Source: JADJWR01 sp963847675 (GTDB lineage Bacteria > Pseudomonadota > Gammaproteobacteria > Burkholderiales > Burkholderiaceae_F). Taken from it: DNA of 64,000 nucleotides. Below are positions 1-8,901 of this stretch, in pieces (the stretch's first letter is position 1; each line of letters begins with the position of its first letter). The position numbers and the translations under genes were made by a program. The notes under the pieces are model-generated. The model searched no databases and was not told where the DNA came from. It saw only the letters and a list, made by a program, of their open reading frames with translations. The stretch is taken from positions 1 to 64,000 of the forward strand of contig CAWKAP010000006.1 of assembly GCA_963847675.1 (NCBI GenBank), in the 5' to 3' direction.

Positions 1-736
1 GCGGCAGCCTTTCCTCCAGCGCGGCCCGATAGCGATCCAGCACGAGTTCGATGTTCGCGAGCTGCCGATGCTTGCCCGCCACGCTGAGGCCGGCCTGGCG
101 CGCGAGGTAGCGCAGCCAGACGTCCGGAATGATGACGAGCGGCGCGTCCAGGAAGAGGCGAAACCAGTAGTCGCGATCCTCGACGATCGAGATCGACTCG
201 TCGAAACGCCCTGCCCGGCGGGCGACCGCAGTGCGGGTCACGACAGACGAGGTCGGAACCAGGCACGCCTGCACCTGCCAGCTCAGCGGTCGCGCGGCGA
301 TTGCCGTTTCCTTCGGCAACTCGGCACGGAAGGGAAGCGTGGCGAAGAACGATGGCCTGAGCATTTCGCCGCCTTCGCCGACCTGTTCCTCGTCGGTGAT
401 GACGGTGCCGGCTGCCGGAAAACGCTCCAGCGCGGCAATTTGGGCCTTCAGCTTGCCGGGGAACCAGACGTCGTCGGCATCCAGGAAGGCGATGAATTCG
501 CCCCGCGCGCGGTCCAGGCCCGCGTTACGCGCCGAGGAGACGCCGCCGTTCGCCTTGGCGATGACCTCGACCGGGGCCCCGAAGCGCTGCGCGATCGCGC
601 GCGTGTCGTCGGTCGAGCCGTCGTCGATGACCAGGATCTCCTGCTCGACCTCCTGCGCCAGCGCGCTTTCGACGGCAGAGGCGATCCACGGCGCGGCGTT
701 GTACGCAGGGATGATGGTGGTGACGCGCGGCGTCAT
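1..736 (-). CDS. Family 2 glycosyltransferase (3' part cut by window edge)
   Basis: The reverse strand reads open from an ATG at 736 to the window edge, about 245 residues. It starts MTPRVTTIIPAYNAAPWIAS, the classic GT-A opening of family 2 transferases, followed by the nucleotide-sugar loop IDDGSTDDT (about residues 45-55), the acceptor-region motif NGGVSSARNAGLD and the metal-binding FLDADD (about residue 90). It should transfer a sugar from an NDP-sugar to the growing exopolysaccharide on the cytoplasmic side. It is the last gene visible in the minus-strand XrtA-type locus and lies 31 bases after the TPR gene. The C-terminus is outside the window, so total length is unknown. The fold assignment is firm; the sugar specificity cannot be read. 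Confidence 0.88.
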   Translation of the reverse strand, partial: MTPRVTTIIPAYNAAPWIASAVESALAQEVEQEILVIDDGSTDDTRAIAQRFGAPVEVIAKANGGVSSARNAGLDRARGEFIAFLDADDVWFPGKLKAQIAALERFPAAGTVITDEEQVGEGGEMLRPSFFATLPFRAELPKETAIAARPLSWQVQACLVPTSSVVTRTAVARRAGRFDESISIVEDRDYWFRLFLDAPLVIIPDVWLRYLARQAGLSVAGKHRQLANIELVLDRYRAALEERLP

Positions 737-767
737 GTGCCCTTGCGTAGGAGCGCGGTCGGGCCCA

Positions 768-1485
768 TCAAGGCGCGAACCCCGCCTCGGTCAGGCGTTC
801 GCGCAGGCCGGGCAACTGGATGCCGGCGCCGTAGGCGGTTCGCGCCTGCTCGCGCGCCTTCTCGAACTGCTTCATGTCCACGTACAGCAGCCCGAGGTTG
901 TAGTTCACCTGCGGCGACGTCACGCCAAGCCGGATGGCCTCCAGGTATGCGCTCTCGGCAACGTCGAGGCGCTTGAGCGCGTGGTTGTGAATGCCGAAGA
1001 CGTAGCGCACCATCCCGTCGTTGGGACGGAAGCGCATGGCGAGATCGAACCAGCAGTCGGCGGTGTTCTTCGGCGGCTGGCCCTGGACGTTGGGCAGCTT
1101 GCCGTTGAGCTGCCGTTCCAGGCGCGACACGGCATCGAGCGCACGATAGTGGTTGGGGATGACGCGCAGCGTGTAGGCGATGTCGCCGTACAGCCGCACC
1201 TTGTCCTTGACCGCCAACCGCTCCTCCAGGTGCGGCCTGAAGTGTGCGTTCTCGACGAGTTTCAGTCGCGTCTGCGGAGCATCGCCGGTGGGCACCCGAA
1301 TGCCGGGATCGTTGTAGTCCCACGGGCCGACGTAGTACGAGCTGGCAGAGCGCACCTCGCCGCATACCTCGGCACCGAGAAAGCCGGCCTGCTGCGCCAG
1401 CGCAAACGCGGGCAGGACGGTCATCACCGCCGACGCGGCCGCTTGCAGGAACTTGTCCGTGCGCCGCGGGCTACAGCCAGCGCAT
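768..1485 (-). CDS. Secreted TPR-like protein of the exopolysaccharide locus (one frameshift)
   Basis: The start is the ATG at 1485, which has an AGGAGG ribosome-binding site; it gives MRWL and then an in-frame TAG. Removing one base at about 1474 joins it to the long downstream frame and gives a signal peptide (MRWLSPRRTDKF, then a hydrophobic stretch ending AFALA-QQ). The mature part has helical repeats such as YNLGLLYVDMKQFEKAREQA near the C-terminus, typical of tetratricopeptide repeats. Role unknown; TPR proteins in XrtA-type loci are usually periplasmic scaffolds. It follows the polysaccharide deacetylase directly. The frameshift is probably a sequence error because both sides keep coding character. 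Confidence 0.65.
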
Positions 1486-1496
1486 AGTCGATCCTC

Positions 1497-2457
1497 CTAC
1501 GGTTCAGGACGTGCCGAACCATGAAGCGCGCGGGCGACGCGTCCCATGGCGTGAAGCGCGGCAACTGGTACAGGTCGCCCGCGGAGTCGGCCGCGCCCCA
1601 GGCTGTGGTGAACGCGCTCGAAACCCGATCTCGCGGGCCAGCGCCACGTGGCGGGCGTCGTAGTCCCCGCCGGGGATGCCGTTCGGATACGCAAAGTGGT
1701 CGACCGGTTGCTGCACCAGGTTTTCCAGGTAGGCGCGCGCACCCGCCATCTCGCCGCGCGCTTCTTCGAGCGGAATCTGCGTCAGCATCGGATGCGTGAC
1801 GGTATGCGCGCCGAGCTTCATGCCCGCTTTGCCGAGCAGCCGGATCTGATCATCGGCCATCATCGGGCCGCTGCCGTTGACCGCCCGACCTCCGCGCTCG
1901 ATCCGGCGGATGATCGCTTCACGCTGCGCCAGCGGGTACTCCTTGAGGACGCCCTGCAGCCGGTACACGGCCGCGCTGCGCTGCTCGCCGCTCGCCATGG
2001 CGATCTGGCCCAGTCCTTCGTCGGCGAGGTCGAGGCTGTCCGCCTTGAACGTGCGCAGCGCCTCGACGAGGCGGTCGTTCCACATCCACCCGCCGTTCAG
2101 GTAACCGGTGGCGACGAAGAACGTGGCCGGCAGGCCGAACTCGAGAAGCACCGGCAAGGCCACCTGCACGCAGTCCGCATAGCCGTCGTCGAACGTGATG
2201 GTCGCGGAGCGCGGCGGCAAGGTGTCCTCGCGCAGCCTGCGCACCGCCTCGTCGATCGGCAGGACGTTGAAGTACGACGACAGCAGGCGCACCTGCCAGC
2301 GGAAAACGCGGCGCGTCAGTGCGGCGGGCAGGAGCGGATCCGCATTGGCAAGCACGCGGTGGTAGATGAGGACCGACAGCCGTCGGCGCCCCCCGCGGGC
2401 ACCATTGCGACGCGGCCCGTCGACGCCCGGCTCGTCCCTGCGACGCAGGCGGGTCAT
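1497..2457 (-). CDS. Polysaccharide deacetylase (family 4 carbohydrate esterase), C-terminus frameshifted
   Basis: The start at 2457 overlaps the stop of the upstream ligase gene (ATGA). Motif 1 of NodB-type deacetylases is TITFDDGYAD (about residues 95-105), and the metal-binding motif 2 is GAHTVTHPMLTQ (about residue 235). These proteins remove N- or O-acetyl groups from polysaccharide, normally in the periplasm, although no clear signal peptide is visible here. Near 1640 the frame changes after REIGF: a different frame gives the family-like C-terminus RFTPWDASPARFMVRHVLN, so at least one indel is present and the exact stop is uncertain. This is the second deacetylase of the locus; the other, at 16841-17695, is the XrtA-type one. 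Confidence 0.75.
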
Positions 2458-3788
2458 GGCTGCTGCGCCGCTCCCACAGGCAGCGCCGCGCGCGGTCGCG
2501 ACACGCGCCGTGGCATCGCCGGCACAACCGCCGCGGCGCGCGAACGGATGCGCTGCTCGACGATCAGCCTGGCGATGACTACCATGCAAACGAGGTGATA
2601 CGGGAGGTCGAAGTACGCCAGCCCAAGGAAGGCGCCACCGACCAGATAGCCCACCAGGCAGACCTGCACCATCGCAGCCAGGTCACCCAGCCAGAGCAGT
2701 TCGGGGTCCTTCCTGGTGAGCCGGCGCACCTTGCCCGCGGTCAGCCACGCCAGGCCAAACAGCCCGAGGAACAGTGCCGAGACCGACGAAACCGTGTTCG
2801 CCCAGCACCTGGAAGTAGATCGAATGCGCGTCGAGCACCTTTTGCGTCGGGTCCGGCGCATAGATCTGGAAGATGCAGACGGCTGGAACATGTCGAATCC
2901 GCCGCCGAGGAACGGCCGTTCCAGGGCCACCCGCCACGCCGACCCACCAGGCGTTGATGCGGCCCATCGCTGAGTCGTCCTGTTCGTAGGTCTTGATCGT
3001 CGTCAGCCGCTCGTAGTACTCGGGCGGCATGACCACCAGCACGACCACTAGTGCGGCGATGCCGAGCGCGCCCATCGCCAACCTGTTGCGGCTCTTGTAC
3101 CAAAGCATCAGCGCCACCGCCACGATGGCGATGAACGCGCCCCGCGAGTGCGTGCCGACCGCGGCGACGGCGCGACAGCAGCATGCCTCCGCCCAGGCCC
3201 CAGTTCAGCCACCACTGCCGTGCCTGCAACTGGAGAAAGCGCAGCAGCGGGATGATCATGATCAGCGTCAGGCCGAGTTCGTTGTTGCCCTGGATGAAGC
3301 TTCCTTCCGGGCCCCAGACGCGATGGCCGCTGCCGCCGGTCAGCACGTGTATGCCGCCCTTGACGCCGTAGAAACCGAGAGACAGCGCGACGATCCATAC
3401 GAACGCCTTGAGCCGCTGCTCGTTCGTAATCAGCATCAGCGTGACCAGCGTCATCAACTGGATGCGCCAGACCTTGTCGAGTTGCACGATTGCAAGCTCG
3501 GGAAAGAACGCGAAATAGGTCGTCACGCACATCCAGAGGAAGAGGACGATCAGCATCACCGTTTCGCGCGTCAGCGGCAGCCGTGCGCGGCTCCCTCATG
3601 AACAGCATTCCGGTCAGGGTCGCCAGCGCCACCAGCATCGCGAACGGCATCTCCCGCGCAAACGACCACGACAGCTTGTGCGGGTTCATGTAGCTCAACC
3701 AGCACCACATGATGATGCCGATCCACGGCCGCCGCAGGATGAACGGCAGGCTGCCCATGACGACCGCGAAGACGAAGTAGTCACGCAT
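2454..3788 (-). CDS. O-antigen-ligase-like membrane protein of XrtA locus, several frameshifts
   Basis: The start MRDYFVFAVVMGSLPFILRR at 3788 and the segment WCWLSYMNPHKLSWSFA match the exosortase-A-associated O-antigen ligase/polymerase family. Multiple hydrophobic segments follow, but they are spread over at least three frames: about 3788-3590, 3559-3190, 3123-2950 and 2800-2454. The order of the pieces is preserved (GGSGHRVWGPEGSFIQGNNE, then PPEYYERLTTIKTYEQDDSA, then a C-terminal membrane part), so the intact gene is reconstructable with about five single-base corrections. It would polymerise or ligate lipid-linked repeat units at the periplasmic face. Either the assembly is poor here or the gene is decayed; the density of indels favours sequence error. 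Confidence 0.7.
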
Positions 3789-4162
3789 GACGTCTCACCA
3801 GTTCGGCCGTGTCAGGGTCTCGATTGAAGGCATCGCTCATGAACAGGGATCAGACTGCGCCGCAGCGGGCCGCCTCAGGGAGGATGGCACACCGCGGGGG
3901 CAGGCAAAACCCCCGCCGATCGGTGCCGGGCGACCATTTCGCGTTCAAGTCTATGCCAAAGGCGCATTCGCTCCGGATGCTTCCCGGTGTCATCGCGGCC
4001 GCGCTGCCTTGCACACCGCCCGCGTATTCGACCATCTGATAGATTCACCCGCGAAGATCCCATGCCGCACTGCTCGACGCGTTTGACGCCCGCAGCCGCA
4101 CGAGCCGGCGCCAAGCGGCGACATCCCTCGCCGGGTCCGAACCCTTCCTCCAGTCTGGACTG
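3789..4162. other. Divergent intergenic region with a hairpin
   Basis: This stretch of 374 bases separates the minus-strand ligase gene from the plus-strand CapK-like gene and should hold both promoters. It contains one clear inverted repeat, gcggggg (3894-3900) and cccccgc (3910-3916), with a 9-base loop. No convincing gene, FNR-like site or -24/-12 promoter was seen. Confidence 0.4.
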
Positions 4163-5518
4163 ATGCGAACGACCCATGCCGTCCTGATGCGACTGATGGT
4201 GCCGACACGCATCAGGCTGCTCGACGAGCTGCGCGGCCAGATCGGCTGGACGGAGGACCAGGTCCGCAAGCACCAGGAAGAGCAACTGCGGAAGCTGATC
4301 AGCTACTGCTGGGAGAACGTTCCCTACTACCGCTCGCGCTGGGCATCGCACGTTTCGGGTCCGCAGGACGTCCAGACCCTCGACGACCTGCAACGGCTGC
4401 CGCTGCTGACCAAGGAAGAACTGCGGGACGAGCTGGACGACCTGACGACCCGCGTCGAAAAGGACCGCGGCGAGGAAGCGCGCAGCGGCGGCAGCACGGG
4501 CCGCCCCACCCGCTACCGGATGACGCGCTTCGACCAGGAAGTCTCCTGGGCCCAGTTGTACCTGGGCTGGAGCTGGGCCGGCTACCGGGTCGGCGCGCCG
4601 TTTCTCATCGTCGGCGGCGAGTCCGTCGGCGTGGGACTCGGCGATCGCCGCACGTGGAAGGACTGGGTGATCAACCGCCGCGTCACCAGCGGCTCGAACC
4701 TGACGATCGACCGCGTGCAGGCGCTGGCGCGCTCGCCGCACTTCGATCGGCTCGAGTTCATCTACGGCTACCCGAACGCGATCCGCGAGTTCGGGGAACT
4801 GCTGGCCGACATCGGACGGAAGCCGCCCCGGCTGCGCGGCGTCATGTGCACCGCGGAAGTCATGCGCGACGAGGTTCGCAATCGCATCTCCGAGTGCCTC
4901 GGCGGCGTGCCGGTGCTCGACCAGTACGGCATGAACGACGGCGGGATCCTCGCCATCGAAGGACCGGAGCGCGACGGCCACCACGTCTTTTTCTACCGCG
5001 CCATCCTGGAGGTCCTCGACGACCAGAACCGGCAGATCACGGCACTGCGCCAGCCGGGACGCGCGGTGGCGACCAGCCTGACGAATTTCGCCACCCCTTT
5101 CGTCCGGTACACGACCGGAGACGAGGTCCACTGGTACACGCGCGAGCCGGCGGCCAGCGGCATCGCGTGGCCGCGCCTCGGCCCGATCGACGGCCGCACC
5201 GGTGACGTCATCTACCTGCCGAGCGGCCGTCGCATCGCCATGCCGGGCCTGACGCTCGTGATGCGATGGATCGAGGACCTGCATGCGTATCAGTTCATCC
5301 AGACCGGTCCGAGCGAGGTCACGGTGCGGCTGCAGCGCGGCCCGGGCTTCACCTGGGACGAAGAGCAGGCAAGGAAGTACCTGAGCGAAAAGATCACCGA
5401 CGAGATCCGCTGGACGATCGACTGGGGCGCGCCCGAGCTTTCCATGAACGGCAAGCTCCTGCTGATCCGCAACGACTGGCTGCGCGCGCAGGGCCTCACC
5501 CGGCCGCCGAGGCCCTAG
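4163..5518 (+). CDS. CapK/phenylacetate-CoA-ligase-like adenylate-forming enzyme
   Basis: The product is about 451 residues. The family signature is visible: an N-terminal helical part with YCWENVPYYRSRW (about residue 55), the phosphate loop RSGGSTGRPTRY (about residues 110-120), and the adenylation-type LDQYGMNDGG (about residue 255) followed by FVRYTTGDEV. This matches the coenzyme F390 synthetase/PaaK/CapK family, members of which occur in capsule and exopolysaccharide clusters. The reaction here is not known; acyl activation before transfer to the polymer is plausible. It is the only plus-strand gene within the exopolysaccharide locus, and its 3' end overlaps the convergent glycosyltransferase gene by about 23 bases. 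The reading frame is intact, unlike many neighbours. Confidence 0.8.
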   Translation: MRTTHAVLMRLMVPTRIRLLDELRGQIGWTEDQVRKHQEEQLRKLISYCWENVPYYRSRWASHVSGPQDVQTLDDLQRLPLLTKEELRDELDDLTTRVEKDRGEEARSGGSTGRPTRYRMTRFDQEVSWAQLYLGWSWAGYRVGAPFLIVGGESVGVGLGDRRTWKDWVINRRVTSGSNLTIDRVQALARSPHFDRLEFIYGYPNAIREFGELLADIGRKPPRLRGVMCTAEVMRDEVRNRISECLGGVPVLDQYGMNDGGILAIEGPERDGHHVFFYRAILEVLDDQNRQITALRQPGRAVATSLTNFATPFVRYTTGDEVHWYTREPAASGIAWPRLGPIDGRTGDVIYLPSGRRIAMPGLTLVMRWIEDLHAYQFIQTGPSEVTVRLQRGPGFTWDEEQARKYLSEKITDEIRWTIDWGAPELSMNGKLLLIRNDWLRAQGLTRPPRP

Positions 5519-6680
5519 GCGAAACGGTTCGCGCCGCCGAAGCCTTGTTCGCCAGGTCGATCACGCGGCGCGCGTTCTCGTGCCAGTAGAGGCGGCGGCG
5601 CTCGACCGTCTCCCGCGCCGCGTTGCCCAGCCGCCGCCTCAGGTCCGCGTCCGAACCAAGCCGGGCGATCTGCGCCGTCATGTCGTCGAGATCGCCCGGG
5701 CGGAACAGCAGCGCGTTCTCGCCCGAGACCAGGACTTCCTCGATGTTCGCCTGGGCCGGCGCGACGATGGCGCTGCCCACGGCCATGTATTCGAACAGCT
5801 TCAGCGGCGACGCGTAGCCGGTGGCGGCCGGCTGCAGCGCGATGTCGAACGCCGCGATCGTTTCCGGAATCGCGTGACGGGGAACGAGCCCGGTGAATCG
5901 AACCCGATTGGCCAGGCCGAGCGAGGAGGCCTGTCTCTCCAGATCGGCCCGGATGGGCCCGTCGCCGACGATCAGCAGGCACCAGTCGTCGCGCGCGTTC
6001 GAGGCCATCAGGTCGATGACCCGATCGAGCCCGTGCCAGGGGCGCACGAAGCCCGTGAACCCCAGCACGAGCCGACCGGACAGGCCGAGCCGCTCTTTCG
6101 CCTCCTCACGGCTGGGCGCCCGCTCGAACTCTTCCCGGTTGATCCCGTTCGGAATCACCTCGATGCGCTCCGGCGGCACGCCGGCGGCGGAGATCATCTC
6201 GCCCAGCACTCCGGTCACCGGCAACACGAGATCTGCGGAACGCCAGACGGTGCGCTCGGACCAGCGAGCGACACCGGACAACGCGAGGCCGCTGTGCTCC
6301 GCACGCTCGGCAGCCAGCGGCGAATTGACCTCCAGGAGCAGCGGGATCGAGAAGCGGCGGCTTGCCCATCCGCCCGCATGCAGGAAGAGGTTGTAGCGCT
6401 CGTAGACGACGTCGGGCCGATGTTCGGCACAGGCCGCCCGCAGCTTGCGCCATGCGACGAAGTTGTAGGCAAGTTCGAGCAGCTCGAAGACGAAGCGCGG
6501 CAGCGCGCGGCGAAGCCGGCCGACCAGTCGCGATTCGGTTCCGAACTCCGACTCAGAGCCGAGGCTCGGCTCGACGACGACGACTTCTGCCCCGGCGCCG
6601 CGAAGCGCCCGGATCATCTCCTCGATGTGGACGGCCTGGCCGTCCCTCGATTGCGTTCGATGGTGGTAAAGGACTCTCAA
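5496..6680 (-). CDS. Family 4 glycosyltransferase
   Basis: The homologous part begins LRVLYHHRTQSRDGQAVH, so a TTG at 6680 is the likely start; the open frame upstream has no coding character. The protein is about 394 residues with two Rossmann domains. The acceptor domain includes YERYNLFLHAGGWASRR. The donor domain has GFTGFVRPWHGLDRVI, VGDGP and the family signature SPLKLFEYMAVGSAIVAP with the E-x7-E type motif, then NIEEVLVSGENALLFRPGD. It should be a retaining, cytoplasmic GT-B enzyme extending the exopolysaccharide repeat unit. It lies downstream of another family 4 enzyme at 6769-7923, in the same direction. Confidence 0.85.
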   Translation of the reverse strand: MRVLYHHRTQSRDGQAVHIEEMIRALRGAGAEVVVVEPSLGSESEFGTESRLVGRLRRALPRFVFELLELAYNFVAWRKLRAACAEHRPDVVYERYNLFLHAGGWASRRFSIPLLLEVNSPLAAERAEHSGLALSGVARWSERTVWRSADLVLPVTGVLGEMISAAGVPPERIEVIPNGINREEFERAPSREEAKERLGLSGRLVLGFTGFVRPWHGLDRVIDLMASNARDDWCLLIVGDGPIRADLERQASSLGLANRVRFTGLVPRHAIPETIAAFDIALQPAATGYASPLKLFEYMAVGSAIVAPAQANIEEVLVSGENALLFRPGDLDDMTAQIARLGSDADLRRRLGNAARETVERRRLYWHENARRVIDLANKASAARTVSPRASAAG

Positions 6681-6768
6681 CGCGAAACCCCGGGAGGCGT
6701 GGGAAGGCCCTGCGGCACCGTGCAGATGCGCAGACCATGAAGGCTGCCGCGGCTGAGCGGTCGGCAAA

Positions 6769-7923
6769 TCAAGCGGATCGGCTCCATGCCTGCCTGTCAC
6801 TGGGATCGCTGCCTCCGGCCGCCGCCGAAGACGTGTCGACGTAGATTTCGAACAGGCGGTCAGCGACTTCTTCGATGCCGAACCGGCGCGCGCAGGCCAG
6901 CCTTCCGGCCTCCCCAAGGCGGCTGCGCAAACCGGGATCGCGAATGAGCCGGCGCAGGGCTTCGCCGAGGCCACCGACATCGCCGGGCGCGACCAGCAGC
7001 CCGGTTTCGCCGTCCCGGATGACCGATCCGATGGCACCTACCGGCGTGGAAATCGACGGCAGGCCAGACGCCATGGCTTCGAGCAGCGCGACCGGCAGAC
7101 CCTCGGCGTGCGAAGGCAGGACAAAGATGTCCGCCTCCGCGAGCCGCCGGTCCTTCTCGGCCCCGACCGCGGAGCCGAGCAGGACGATGCGCTGCTGCAA
7201 GCCGTGCTCGCGAACGTAGGCCCGGAGCTGCTCTGAAATCCCGGGGTCTTCTTCACCGCCGACAAGCTGAAGCACGAAGTCCTCGTGAATGTCCTCGGCG
7301 GCCTTGAGCAGTTCCCACACACCCTTGCGCTTGCCGAGGTTGCCGAGGAAGAGCACCTTCACCGTCTTAGAGTCGGCTGTGCCGTTGCGCGTCCCGCTGG
7401 AGACCCTGACGCCGTTCTCCAGGACAACCAGCCTTGCGCCGGGGAGCATCGGCGCCAGCTTGCGGCGCCATTCTTCGGACAGGACGATGACGTTCGAGCA
7501 AAGCGAGGCGATGCGCCGCGCCAGGAGAGCCGCCGGCCAGGCCAGCGATTCGAGAAACGAATCGAATCGCGCGCCGTGGATGTGCAGGATCACGGGGACG
7601 CCGCGCAGCCGCGCCAGGAAGACGAGTACGCCGTCCAGGAAGTACGACAGCCCGCTGCAGGTGTGGATGTGGGCGATCGTGCCGCGGCCTTCGAGCGCGC
7701 GGAGCCAGCGGCGCCAGAGACTCAGTTTCGAGCGGACGCCTTCCCGGAAGGCCCGCCCCTCTTTCGTGGTCTTCCTGGTGTCGAAAAAGACAAGCTCGGC
7801 CTTGCGGGACAGGCCCGAGTCCCGCAGGTTGGCGATGACGCTCGTCATGCCGCCGATGGTGGGTTCCAGTGGCCCGGCCATCACGACCCTGATCCGGCCC
7901 TCCGTCCGAGGCGTGCCGGTCAT
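6769..7923 (-). CDS. Family 4 glycosyltransferase
   Basis: An intact frame of 384 residues starts at 7923. The N-terminus VVMAGPLEPTIGGMTSVIAN is the glycine-rich loop of GT-B enzymes. Further motifs are HIHTCSGLSYF, VIVLSEEWRRKL, VLFLGNLGKRKGVWELLKAA, FVLPSHAEGLPVALLEAMA (the donor-site E-x7-E region) and GETGLLVAPGD. It should transfer a sugar from an NDP-sugar or GDP-sugar to the lipid-linked intermediate. The gene sits between the methyltransferase gene and the second family 4 transferase. No frameshift was found. The sugar cannot be predicted. Confidence 0.88.
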   Translation of the reverse strand: MTGTPRTEGRIRVVMAGPLEPTIGGMTSVIANLRDSGLSRKAELVFFDTRKTTKEGRAFREGVRSKLSLWRRWLRALEGRGTIAHIHTCSGLSYFLDGVLVFLARLRGVPVILHIHGARFDSFLESLAWPAALLARRIASLCSNVIVLSEEWRRKLAPMLPGARLVVLENGVRVSSGTRNGTADSKTVKVLFLGNLGKRKGVWELLKAAEDIHEDFVLQLVGGEEDPGISEQLRAYVREHGLQQRIVLLGSAVGAEKDRRLAEADIFVLPSHAEGLPVALLEAMASGLPSISTPVGAIGSVIRDGETGLLVAPGDVGGLGEALRRLIRDPGLRSRLGEAGRLACARRFGIEEVADRLFEIYVDTSSAAAGGSDPSDRQAWSRSA

Positions 7924-7976
7924 CGCGGCCCACCGAGAGGTTCGTTGCAGGGATCAGCGTGCGGGACGTGCATCGC

Positions 7977-8894
7977 TCAGGCGGGCTTGCGGCATACCAG
8001 CCACATTCCCTTGCAGGCCAGGACTTCGTCAGGCAGACCGCGAAACTCCTCGGCGAGTTCGCCCCTTACGGCCGCGATCTCCGCGGCCGTGTATTCGCCG
8101 GTCGAGCGGATGCGCAGCAGTTCGAGGCCGGCCTGAGCCGCCCCGTCGCGATAGCGGTCGATCCGCCAGCGGTTGGGCACACCCTTGGCCGAGTACATCA
8201 GGTTCCACAGCCAGGTCGGCCAGGTCAGGAAGTCGAGCGGCGAGTGCTGGTGCAGGCCGTGGCTTTTCAGGTCGACGAGGTGCACGGCAAGCCCTCCCGG
8301 CCTGAGCGCAGCCGCCATGTCGGCGAAAGTCGCCGGCAGGTCGTTCACGTGCTCGAGCACGGCGCGGGAAAAGATCACGTCGGCTTCGCCGTGCATGCCG
8401 CAGAGTCCGTCGCGCGTGACGACGTACTCGAGCCGCTCGGGGCGGAATCCCTGCGCCGGGTCGCGGGAATCGCGCAGTGCGCCGCGTGCCCGCTCGGCCG
8501 CTTCCCCGGGAAGACGCTCGAAGAGATGCCGCAGCGTGGCCTCGGCAAACGGCGAAAGCCGCACCAGCGGGAAACGATCGGCACAGACAACGCGCTGCGC
8601 ACCATGCGCGAGCATCAGCAACGCCACGCCGGGCAGATCGCCGGGGCCGTACTCGACGAGCACTTTGCCCGCGAGAAAGGACTCGATCTCCCCGCCGGGC
8701 AACTCGAGCGTCTCGAAGTACTCCCGGAAGCAGCGGAGGTAGTACTCGGCCACCGACTGCGGCGTCTCGCCACTGCGATCGCCGCGCCCCGTCTCTCCGG
8801 TCAGCTGCACATACGCCGCCGGGAACAGGCGCGCGACCTGGTTCGTGCCGACGGCGCGGGCGATGCGGATCGTGTTCTGAAGCGCGCCAGCCAT
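7977..8894 (-). CDS. Class I SAM-dependent methyltransferase
   Basis: The start ATG at 8894 is 8 bases after the stop of the amidotransferase gene, and the product is about 305 residues. The SAM-binding motif I is VLVEYGPGDLPGVALLMLAHG (the first ten or so residues form the loop), followed by an acidic VVCADRF at the end of strand 2 and the later motif DVIFSRAVLEHVNDLP, typical of class I methyltransferases acting on small molecules or sugars. The likely role is methylation of a sugar or other group on the exopolysaccharide precursor. The frame is intact. An additional role in lipid modification cannot be excluded. Confidence 0.8.
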   Translation of the reverse strand: MAGALQNTIRIARAVGTNQVARLFPAAYVQLTGETGRGDRSGETPQSVAEYYLRCFREYFETLELPGGEIESFLAGKVLVEYGPGDLPGVALLMLAHGAQRVVCADRFPLVRLSPFAEATLRHLFERLPGEAAERARGALRDSRDPAQGFRPERLEYVVTRDGLCGMHGEADVIFSRAVLEHVNDLPATFADMAAALRPGGLAVHLVDLKSHGLHQHSPLDFLTWPTWLWNLMYSAKGVPNRWRIDRYRDGAAQAGLELLRIRSTGEYTAAEIAAVRGELAEEFRGLPDEVLACKGMWLVCRKPA

Positions 8895-8901
8895 GTCTGA
8901 T

